This document shows positions 57,588 to 64,000 of a DNA stretch of 64,000 nt, one piece after another. The notes under the pieces were generated by a model. It was not told the DNA's origin, made no database searches, and saw only the letters and a list, made by a program, of their open reading frames with translations. A program made the translations under genes and the position numbers. The stretch comes from Thermocrinis ruber (lineage in GTDB: Bacteria > Aquificota > Aquificia > Aquificales > Aquificaceae): positions 1-64,000 of the forward strand of contig NZ_CP007028.1 of the NCBI RefSeq assembly GCF_000512735.1, written 5' to 3'. The first letter of the stretch is position 1. Each line of letters opens with the position of its first letter.

Positions 57588-58499
57588 GTGAAGGTTGCAT
57601 CTATAGATGTTGGTTCCTACTCCTGCAGGTTGAGCATAGCAGACTTTTCCAAATCTTTTAGGATCATATACGAAGAGGGCAACATTACCGCCTTGGCTAC
57701 AGGGTTGAAGGAGAACGGTTACCTCCAAGAGGAGCCTATGGAAGAGACATTGCGGACCATCAAAAAATACATACAAGTGGCAAAACAGTATGGAGCAGAA
57801 AGAATAGTCTTAATTGGCACAGAAGCACTACGTAGGGCAAAAAACTCTCAAGAGTTCTTAAAGAGAGTAAAGGATGAGACGGGATTGGAGTTAAAGGTAA
57901 TATCTCCGGATGAGGAGGGTAGCCTTGCCTTCTTAGCGGTCGCCTTTTCTCTAAGACCGGAGGGAAAATTTTGCATAATAGACCAAGGGGGAGGTTCCAC
58001 AGAGTTTGTATGTGGAAAGGGCACAGAGGTTGAGTACCTAAAATCCCTTCCGGTGGGCATAGTTAACCTTACGGAGGAGTTTATACAAAGCGACCCTCCC
58101 AAGCCTTACGAGCTGGAGTCTTTGAAGAATTTTTTGGATGAGCTAATAAAGGATGTGGTCCGTCCCTGCGATGTTTTAGTGGGGTTGGGTGGAACCATTA
58201 CCACTATAAGCGCAATAAAGAACAACGTATTTCCCTATCAAGGTTCTTTGGTGCATGGCTCCAAGCTAACTTTGGAGGATATTATGTTTTGGCTGGAGAC
58301 CCTCAGCAGTATGAAGGCAGAAGACAGGGTAAAGACCTTTCCACACATAGAGCCAAAGCGGGCAAAGGTGATAATCCCGGGACTTATGATCTTCTACAGG
58401 GCTATGCTTTTGTTTGGTAAAAGGGAGATTGTGGTAAGTGATTGGGGCATAAAGGAGGGAGTTCTGATAAGGGAATACCTATCCCTTGGGCTTGGTTAA
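57588..58499 (+). CDS. ppx: Exopolyphosphatase / guanosine pentaphosphate phosphatase
   Basis: 303 aa ASKHA-fold enzyme like the structurally known Aquifex Ppx/GppA. N-terminal ASIDVGSYSCRLSIAD, IVLIGTEALRRAKN, DQGGGSTEF and VGLGGTITTISAI are the phosphate-binding blocks. It hydrolyses polyphosphate and/or pppGpp; sequence does not decide. GTG start directly after a -10 box. 21 bp overlap with the antiporter gene on the other strand. Confidence 0.93.
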   Translation: MKVASIDVGSYSCRLSIADFSKSFRIIYEEGNITALATGLKENGYLQEEPMEETLRTIKKYIQVAKQYGAERIVLIGTEALRRAKNSQEFLKRVKDETGLELKVISPDEEGSLAFLAVAFSLRPEGKFCIIDQGGGSTEFVCGKGTEVEYLKSLPVGIVNLTEEFIQSDPPKPYELESLKNFLDELIKDVVRPCDVLVGLGGTITTISAIKNNVFPYQGSLVHGSKLTLEDIMFWLETLSSMKAEDRVKTFPHIEPKRAKVIIPGLMIFYRAMLLFGKREIVVSDWGIKEGVLIREYLSLGLG

Positions 58500-59621
58500 G
58501 GCAGATGCCACTTTTGGTGCATAGACAAAGGCTATACTTCCAAGAATGGATGTGATAAAAACTACCAAAAAGACCAAAGCCTGGGTGGCTGGAAGTAAGC
58601 TGGCAAAGATCAAAGAGAATTCACCCCTTGCTAAGAAGGAAAGGCTAGCCCTTATGGAAACCCTCTTACTAAGCCCATAAAGCCGGGCACCCCAATAGGT
58701 GGATATGAGCTTTGTGATCAAGGAAAGCAAAAGCAAGGCAATCAAAAGATAAAGGTTCTGATCAAAGCTTATGTTGGCAGAGTAGGTAAAGGAAAAGAAA
58801 AAGACACCCAAAGAGAGCTCTTTTAGGTCAGCTAACCTTTCTTCTACCGTCTTGTAAGTTAAACTGTCTTCTGGAACCACAACGCCCAGCATAAAGGCAA
58901 TCAGGGCAGAGGACACTCCCATCCATTCTCCAAGACCACACAGCAGGAGTAAAGCACCTACGATCAAAAAGGGAAAGATAGTCTCCTCTGAGATCTTATC
59001 TATCTCACCGACCGTCCTGTAGGCTAAGTTTCTAAGAAGGTAAAAGGCAAAAAAGAACACCAAAAGGGAGAGAACGCTTCTTAGCAAAAGAAAGGTAGGC
59101 TCCTCCTGCCCACCATTAATTCCGCCGGAGAGTAGGGAAAGCAGTATTATTGAAATGAGGTCTTCAAATATGAGAATGCCTATGAGCAGTTCCGCTTCTG
59201 GGAAAACAAGTCTTTTGTAGTCGGACAGTAGCTTGGCGGTTATGGCAGTGCTGGAAGGGTAAAGGGCAGAGGCAACCACCGCAGAAAAGAGAAAATCTTT
59301 GGTAGCAATATATGCCACAAGAAACACTGGAAGGAAATTTATAAAAAGGTCCGCCAAGCCGGGCTTTAGAATGTTCCTCATAGCCACAAGGCGCTCAAAG
59401 GAATACTCAAGCCCTATGAAAAAGAAGAGAAATATCACCGCAGAATGCTCTAAAAAGGTAACCCACTCTATTACTTTTTCGTGGAAGAGTTCCTTTCCCA
59501 CAAGTCCAGCCAACATGAAGGAGAGTATGTAGGGAACCTTTAAAAACCTAAGAGAAAAGCCAAAAACAAAAAGCAGGGTAAAGAGAAGTCCTATCCACAA
59601 GAGGATCTCGTGAGAGTGCAT
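58479..59621 (-). CDS. khtU: CPA2 cation/proton antiporter (KhtU/KefB-like)
   Basis: 380 aa, about 12 membrane helices. Contains LKVPYILSFMLAGLVGKELF near the start, the FLFFFIGLEYS segment, the SALYPSSTAITAKLL substrate-site helix, and LARGEFSLIFASLLP. No NAD-binding RCK domain is fused; the TrkA-C protein encoded just upstream (1-bp gap) is the likely regulator, as in KhtTU. It probably exports K+ in exchange for H+. Confidence 0.9.
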   Translation of the reverse strand: MHSHEILLWIGLLFTLLFVFGFSLRFLKVPYILSFMLAGLVGKELFHEKVIEWVTFLEHSAVIFLFFFIGLEYSFERLVAMRNILKPGLADLFINFLPVFLVAYIATKDFLFSAVVASALYPSSTAITAKLLSDYKRLVFPEAELLIGILIFEDLISIILLSLLSGGINGGQEEPTFLLLRSVLSLLVFFFAFYLLRNLAYRTVGEIDKISEETIFPFLIVGALLLLCGLGEWMGVSSALIAFMLGVVVPEDSLTYKTVEERLADLKELSLGVFFFSFTYSANISFDQNLYLLIALLLLSLITKLISTYWGARLYGLSKRVSIRASLSFLARGEFSLIFASLLPATQALVFLVVFITSILGSIAFVYAPKVASALTKPKG

Positions 59622-59622
59622 C

Positions 59623-60108
59623 CTAAGTGCTACATCCTCCGCATAGGTCTAAAAAGGCTTTCATTTGCTGTCTGGTGCCCACCGCAATCAGTGTGTCTCC
59701 TGCCCTTATATGTTCTTTGTAAGGGTCTGGACTTGGGATCACTTTCCCTCCCCTCTCTATGGCAATTATGGAAACGCCAGTCTTTCTCCTTATTTCAAGC
59801 TCCGCGATGGTCTTATTAACAAAGTTTGAGTTTTGATGAACCTTTACCCATTCCATCACCACCTGTTGGAGGATCATTTCCATCTTTTCTGTGGAAATAG
59901 GTTGGTATGTGGCACCCGCCACCAAAAAGCCAAGCTCCTTTGCCTCCTCATCGGTCAGCTCTATAACACATCTGGGCTCTTCATCCTCCATAAGATATAT
60001 CTCCCTCCTGCCCGTATTGTGGATTATTATCACAAGCTCTTTACCGCTCTTTAATAGCACCACATACTTTTTGCCTATACCCGGTAGGTCAGTCTCCCTT
60101 ATTCTCAT
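59623..60108 (-). CDS. khtT: TrkA-C domain regulator of K+/H+ antiporter (KhtT-like)
   Basis: 161 aa soluble protein: N-terminal domain (LPGIGKKYVVLLKSGKELVIIIHNTGRREIYLM), then a TrkA_C domain (TIAELEIRRKTGVSIIAIERGGKVIPSPDPYKEHIRAGDTLIAVGTRQQM, key SPDPYKEHIRAGDTLI). Gating subunit for the antiporter that follows. It overlaps hspR by 20 bp, which places K+ efflux in the heat-shock operon dnaJ-hspR-khtT-khtU. Confidence 0.88.
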   Translation of the reverse strand: MRIRETDLPGIGKKYVVLLKSGKELVIIIHNTGRREIYLMEDEEPRCVIELTDEEAKELGFLVAGATYQPISTEKMEMILQQVVMEWVKVHQNSNFVNKTIAELEIRRKTGVSIIAIERGGKVIPSPDPYKEHIRAGDTLIAVGTRQQMKAFLDLCGGCST

Positions 60109-60490
60109 GCCTGTTAATTATATCCTGAAGGCGTGCCACCACACTTTTGCTAGAGAGCACGATTGCCTTAACTTCTTCACTTTCTTCCTCCCGTAAGCTT
60201 TTTTGGATGATTTCCAAGAGTTTTTGGATCTGCCTTTCCATCTCCTCCATCTGCTCCTTCATTCTCAGGATGATTTCAATGCCCGCCAAATTTACCCCAA
60301 GCTCCCGGGAGAGGGTAAGCACAAGCTCCAACCTCTTTAGGTCTTCCTCCGTGTAATATCTGGTCCTTCCTTTGCTCCTGTATGGTTTTATGAGGCCCTC
60401 CTTTTCATAAAGGCGGAGGGTCTGCGGATGTATGTTATACATTTCTGCCACTACGCCTATGGTGTATTTCTTTTTAACTTCCCTCTTCAT
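60089..60490 (-). CDS. hspR: MerR-family heat-shock repressor HspR
   Basis: 133 aa. N-terminal MerR helix-turn-helix ([28 protein letters not shown]), wing [15 protein letters not shown] and a C-terminal coiled coil. HspR represses dnaK/dnaJ operons through HAIR elements and uses DnaK as co-repressor. It follows dnaJ with 4-bp overlap, and a HAIR-like repeat lies in the dnaJ promoter, so autoregulation is strongly suggested. dnaK is not here. Confidence 0.9.
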   Translation of the reverse strand: MKREVKKKYTIGVVAEMYNIHPQTLRLYEKEGLIKPYRSKGRTRYYTEEDLKRLELVLTLSRELGVNLAGIEIILRMKEQMEEMERQIQKLLEIIQKSLREEESEEVKAIVLSSKSVVARLQDIINRHENKGD

Positions 60491-61620
60491 GGCTGTCTTA
60501 CCCTCAATCTGGTGGGTTCAGGTAGTAGTTTGTCTAACTCTTCAAGAAGCTGTTTGATCTTTTTGCCATCTCCGAAGTGTTTTTCCCAAAAGCTCAGCTT
60601 GGGTATGTCTATATGGACCCTAAGGAATAGGTCTCCAAAACCACCGCCCCTGAGCTTTGGCATACCCTTCCCTTCCACTCGGACTGTGTCTCCCTCTTTC
60701 ACGCCTGCGGGGATCTTCACCTTAATCTTCTCACCATTTAAGGTGGGTACTTCAAGCTCAGTTCCCATAACCGCTTCGGTGAGCTTTAGGTTTACATCCA
60801 AGTAAAGGTTATCTCCTCTCCTTTCAAAGAGCCTATGGGGCAAAACCTTCACAAGCAAATAAAGGTCGCCGGGTGGACCGCCGTATAGTCCTGCATGACC
60901 TTTCCCTTCTACAAGAACCCTGCTACCGTTATCCACACCCGGGGGAATCCGTACCTTCACCTCCTCCCTTTCTGGAACGGTACCTTTTCCACCGCATCTA
61001 CTACAAGGCTCCCTGATTACTCCCTCTCCACCACAGGTAGGACAGGTTTGAGAGATGCTTATGAAAAACTGCCTTTGGTATATACTACCTCTGCCATCAC
61101 AAGTAGGACAAGTCCTTTCTCCTTTATATCTATCATATCCTAAGCCTTCACAGGCAGGGCATGGAACCTCCCTAACTAGTGGGACGCTCACCACTTTGCC
61201 GGAGTAAGCCTCCTCCAAAGTGAGCTCCACCGTGTAGTATATATCTTCGCCCTTTATGGGTCTTCTTTGAGAACGCTTTCTCCCCCTTCTCTCAAATATA
61301 TCCTCAAAGCCAAAGCCTCTAAAGAGGTCCTCTACGGTTTCAAAAATATCTTTCCAAGCTTGCTCGCTGTATTCACTACCACCGGAAGAAGTCTGAAAGG
61401 CGGCGTGTCCATACTGGTCGTAGAGCTTTCTCTTTTCTGGGTCCGAAAGGACCTGATAGGCTTCGTTGATCTCCTTGAATTTCTCCTGTGCCTCTGGGTC
61501 CTTGTTAAAATCGGGATGATACTTTCTGGCAAGACGTCGGTATGCCTTCTTTATTTCCTCCTGCGTCGCGTTCCTTGGAACCCCAAGAATCTCGTAGTAA
61601 TCCTTTTTGGAAGATTGCAT
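60487..61620 (-). CDS. dnaJ: Chaperone DnaJ
   Basis: 377 aa type I Hsp40. J domain with His35-Pro-Asp37 (KYHPDFNK), Gly/Phe region, four CxxCxGxG zinc repeats ([32 protein letters not shown]) and the C-terminal substrate domains ([22 protein letters not shown]). Co-chaperone of DnaK. First gene of dnaJ-hspR-khtT-khtU. ATG 61620 lies 8 bp after the -10 box. Confidence 0.96.
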   Translation of the reverse strand: MQSSKKDYYEILGVPRNATQEEIKKAYRRLARKYHPDFNKDPEAQEKFKEINEAYQVLSDPEKRKLYDQYGHAAFQTSSGGSEYSEQAWKDIFETVEDLFRGFGFEDIFERRGRKRSQRRPIKGEDIYYTVELTLEEAYSGKVVSVPLVREVPCPACEGLGYDRYKGERTCPTCDGRGSIYQRQFFISISQTCPTCGGEGVIREPCSRCGGKGTVPEREEVKVRIPPGVDNGSRVLVEGKGHAGLYGGPPGDLYLLVKVLPHRLFERRGDNLYLDVNLKLTEAVMGTELEVPTLNGEKIKVKIPAGVKEGDTVRVEGKGMPKLRGGGFGDLFLRVHIDIPKLSFWEKHFGDGKKIKQLLEELDKLLPEPTRLRVRQP

Positions 61621-61628
61621 AGATTTTT

Positions 61629-61658
61629 ATAATAAACTTTGAGTGTGGTATTGTCAAG
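61629..61658 (-). promoter_or_regulatory. dnaJ promoter overlapped by a HAIR-type HspR operator
   Basis: Minus strand: TTGACA (61657-61652), 17-bp spacer, TATTAT (61634-61629). CTTGACA-N7-ACTCAAA (61658-61638) matches the HAIR consensus CTTGAGT-N7-ACTCAAG at 11 of 14 arm positions and covers the -35 box, so bound HspR would block RNA polymerase. Leader about 1-3 nt. Confidence 0.8.
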
Positions 61659-61777
61659 AGTATGGGGATATTTTGGAAGAGATCCTTCCGGCGGATAAAG
61701 GAGCAAAAATATTCCTCACTACATCCTAATCCAAAGGTTTTGCAAAGATGTATGTCAAAAGGGCTTATATTAACACC

Positions 61778-63070
61778 TTAAGAGTGCATCGCCTTTAGAA
61801 AATCTTTGTTGGTTTTGAACTTTTTGAGCTTGTCCAAAAGGAACTCCATCGCCTCCACCGGGTCCATGGTCGCCAAGAACTTTCTGAGCACCCAAACCCT
61901 CTGCAATTCCCACTCTTCCAAGAGTAGCTCCTCCTTGCGGGTGCCAGACTTTTCTATGTTGATGGCTGGGAATATTCTTCTTTCCATGAGCTTTCTGTCA
62001 AGATGGATCTCCATGTTTCCAGTGCCTTTAAATTCTTCGTAGATAACATCGTCCATCCTTGAGCCCGTTTCTATGAGGGCAGTGGCTATGATGGTTAAAG
62101 AACCTCCCTCTTCAATGTTTCTTGCAGCACCAAAGAACTTTTTAGGTCTTTGCAAAGCGGTTGCCTCTATACCACCGGAGAGAACTCTACCCGTGGAAGG
62201 AGTTACTGCGTTGGAAGCCCTGCCGAAGCGTGTCATAGAGTCCAAGAGGATCACCACATCCTGCTTTAGCTCCACCATTCTCTTTGCCTTTTCTATGACA
62301 AGCTCCGCCACCTGCATGTGCCTTTCTGGTGGCTCGTCAAAGGTGGAAGCTATAACCTCCGCCCCATCTCCCACAATCCTCCTCATCTCAGTAACCTCTT
62401 CCGGTCTTTCGTCTATGAGCAGGATTATTAGATAGACCTCTGGATGATTCTGTATTAGAGCTTTAGCGATCTTTTGAAGAAGGACCGTTTTTCCTGCCTT
62501 TGGTGGTGCTACTATGAGACCCCTTTGACCCTTGCCTATGGGTGCTATAAGGCTGACTACCCTTGTGGATAGCTCATCCGGTGTGGTTTCAAGATTGAAC
62601 CTTTCGGTGGGATGGAAGGGTGTTAGCTTTTCAAATTGAGGTCTTGACCGTAGGATCTCTGGGTCTGGGCTAAGCCCACACACGGACTCTATCCTAATTA
62701 GGGCTTGATACTTTTCTCTATCTTGCGGTGGTCTTGCAAAACCTATGATCTGGTCTCCCGTCCTCAGTCCAAACTTTTTAATCTGGGAAGGTGCCACATA
62801 AACATCCCCAGGACTTGGCATGTAGTTGTTCTCTTGTTTTCTGATAAAGCCATAACCCTCCGGCAGAATCTCCAAAACACCCTTTACGAAGTTCAAACCC
62901 TCCAACTGGGCTTGAGCTTGGAGTATGTCTTCTATGAGCTCCTCCTTTCTGAGACCAGTGACACGCCTCAGCTCAAGCTCCCTGCCGATCTTTTGTAGTT
63001 CTGCAAAGGACATCTTCTTTAACTCTTCGTAGGAGTAAAGTTTCCTCTCCTGAACTTGGGTTTCTTCCAT
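61778..63070 (-). CDS. rho: Transcription termination factor Rho
   Basis: 430 aa RNA-dependent hexameric helicase. N-terminal Rho-N ([35 protein letters not shown]), RNA-binding CSD ([12 protein letters not shown]), Walker [16 protein letters not shown], Walker [17 protein letters not shown] and the R-loop [28 protein letters not shown] precedes ATG. Its presence fits the lack of intrinsic terminators between convergent genes here. Confidence 0.96.
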   Translation of the reverse strand: MEETQVQERKLYSYEELKKMSFAELQKIGRELELRRVTGLRKEELIEDILQAQAQLEGLNFVKGVLEILPEGYGFIRKQENNYMPSPGDVYVAPSQIKKFGLRTGDQIIGFARPPQDREKYQALIRIESVCGLSPDPEILRSRPQFEKLTPFHPTERFNLETTPDELSTRVVSLIAPIGKGQRGLIVAPPKAGKTVLLQKIAKALIQNHPEVYLIILLIDERPEEVTEMRRIVGDGAEVIASTFDEPPERHMQVAELVIEKAKRMVELKQDVVILLDSMTRFGRASNAVTPSTGRVLSGGIEATALQRPKKFFGAARNIEEGGSLTIIATALIETGSRMDDVIYEEFKGTGNMEIHLDRKLMERRIFPAINIEKSGTRKEELLLEEWELQRVWVLRKFLATMDPVEAMEFLLDKLKKFKTNKDFLKAMHS

Positions 63071-63085
63071 CCTTTGACCTCCTTA

Positions 63086-64000
63086 TTATTTGCCTATGCA
63101 AAAGTTAGAAAATATCTCTCCCAAAAGCTCCTCCGTTGTAATAGCACCTAAAAGCTCTTCTAAATAAAGTTGAACCTCTCTGAGGTATAGCATTAGGATC
63201 TCGGGCGACAACTCTTTTAAGTTTTTTTCCAGTATTAATTTTATAACACCCAAGGATTTTTGCAAGAGGTCTGCATGCCTCAGGGAAATATAAAGCCCTT
63301 CGCCCACGCTCGCACCCAAGTTGGAAAGGATAGTGGCCTTTAGCTCTTCTATACCGCTTCCATCTTTGGCACTGACCAGTACAAAGCTCGGAAATAACTT
63401 TCTGTGCCCTTCCCAAAAGCCAAGGTCTGCCTTGTTTAGAACCACTATATGGTTTTTATCCTTCACAAGGGAGTAGATGTACAGGTCTTCCTCTTCAACA
63501 GGCTCGTGAGCCTGAACCACAAAGAGTATAAGATGGGCGGTGTTTAGCTTTTGTATGCTCCTTTCTATGCCAATTTTTTCCACTGGATCCTCAGAATGTC
63601 TAATGCCTGCGGTATCTATGAGGTTTATTGGGATGCCTTCCAAGTTCAAAGGCTCCTGCAAAAAGTCTCGCGTGGTGCCCGGAATGTCCGTGACGATTGC
63701 CCTTTGGGTGCCCAGCAATTTGTTAAAGAGAGAGGATTTACCTACATTGGGCTTGCCCACTATTGCCAGATTGACGCCTTTTCTCAAAAACTCCCCCGTT
63801 CGGACTGTGGCAAGCAATTCCTCTATTTTGGTTTTTATTTCCTCAAGTTGGCTTTTTATTTCTTCCTCGCTCAGGGTTGGTATGTCCTGTTCCTCAAACT
63901 CTATGCTTGCCTCCACAAAGGCGCAGAGGTTAAGGATTTTTTCCCTGAGGGGAACAATGAGCTGGGATAGGTCTCCTCTGAGTTGTCTTAGGGCACTTTT
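63086..64000 (-). CDS. mnmE: tRNA modification GTPase MnmE (5' end outside the window)
   Basis: The coding frame continues to the window edge (the first codons seen read KSALRQLRGDLSQLIVPLREK), so the N-terminal tetrahydrofolate-binding domain is missing from view; about 304 aa are present. Helical domain, then the G domain: G1 GKPNVGKSSLFN, G2/G3 with TDIPGTTRD and DTAGIR, G4 NKADL, and the C-terminal CIGK motif that ends MnmE. Partner of MnmG (14936-16780) in wobble-uridine modification. Lies 15 bp upstream of rho. Confidence 0.95.
   Translation of the reverse strand, partial: KSALRQLRGDLSQLIVPLREKILNLCAFVEASIEFEEQDIPTLSEEEIKSQLEEIKTKIEELLATVRTGEFLRKGVNLAIVGKPNVGKSSLFNKLLGTQRAIVTDIPGTTRDFLQEPLNLEGIPINLIDTAGIRHSEDPVEKIGIERSIQKLNTAHLILFVVQAHEPVEEEDLYIYSLVKDKNHIVVLNKADLGFWEGHRKLFPSFVLVSAKDGSGIEELKATILSNLGASVGEGLYISLRHADLLQKSLGVIKLILEKNLKELSPEILMLYLREVQLYLEELLGAITTEELLGEIFSNFCIGK

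Noticed and set aside
61662-61781. 39-codon + strand frame between dnaJ and rho, starting ATG 61662
   Set aside because: It fills the gap neatly and encodes a basic peptide, but it has no ribosome site or promoter and lies next to the dnaJ promoter; not supported enough to call.

Overview
The window reads as a compact chromosome segment of a thermophilic, diderm, chemolithoautotrophic bacterium of the Aquificaceae (Hydrogenobacter / Thermocrinis / Aquifex type). This is inferred from an Aquifex-type histone-deacetylase-like protein, archaeal-type phosphoglycerate mutase (ApgM) and phosphoglucose/phosphomannose isomerase, SbcCD, BamA (outer membrane), flagellar genes, AGR/ATA-rich codon use, and above all a complete sulfur-oxidising heterodisulfide-reductase-like (sHdr) locus. 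I ran no search; the taxonomic call rests on recognising families and gene order.

Layout. 1-5.3 kb: dnaA, tatB-tatC-tyrA (+), then acuC-type deacetylase and nrdB (-). 5.3-10.2 kb: cutA (+), recG and then sfsA-ispH-trpG (-) from a separate promoter with a G-rich leader. 10.2-12.2 kb: flgM and a small flgJ facing each other, each behind a sigma28-like promoter, and a secreted SBBP-type protein with a Gly-Cys/TM/Arg C-terminus. 12.3-18.4 kb: apgM, a sodium/solute symporter, mnmG, two small + genes, fliN and an Rrf2 regulator. 18.4-24.1 kb: pepA-queH-plsY-GT39-hypothetical operon and tRNA-His. 24-25.4 kb: mobB and a MidA/NDUFAF7-type methyltransferase.

25.5-35.2 kb (+): the sulfur locus: tusA, two dsrE-family genes, hdrC1, hdrB1, hdrA, a conserved sHdr-associated gene, hdrC2, hdrB2, a lipoate-binding protein gene, a thioredoxin-like gene, a third dsrE-family gene, a second lipoate-binding protein gene and a radical-SAM gene. 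TusA and the DsrE proteins probably hand sulfane sulfur on, the HdrA/B/C core carries out the redox step, and the GcvH-like LbpA proteins are the lipoylated partners. The radical-SAM protein is a candidate for lipoyl assembly; no lipoate ligase and no second radical-SAM partner lie in the window.

35.2-43.2 kb (+): DUF2203 gene, a small secreted basic protein, LOG-family protein, SbcD, SbcC, a GATase-like protein, Pgi/Pmi, TerC. 43.1-46 kb (-): CorC/HlyC-type protein, prmC, secG (overlapping prmC by 95 bp), a hypothetical gene, tRNA-Ala. 46-52.4 kb (+): P-type ATPase, thpR, purM, bamA. 52.4-57.5 kb: PNPOx-like gene (-), panD-queD-rpsU (+), then arsR-trxA-trxB-PilZ and a DmeF-like metal exporter (-). 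57.6-64 kb: ppx/gppA (+), the dnaJ-hspR-khtT-khtU operon behind a HAIR operator, rho, and mnmE (cut by the window end).

General traits: no intergenic stretch exceeds about 300 bp; all ten convergent gene pairs overlap or nearly abut with no terminator visible between them; many first genes of transcription units have a -10 box 7-11 bp before the start codon (leaderless or near-leaderless mRNA), while internal genes carry AGGAGG. No IS element, CRISPR array, prophage or rRNA operon was found.
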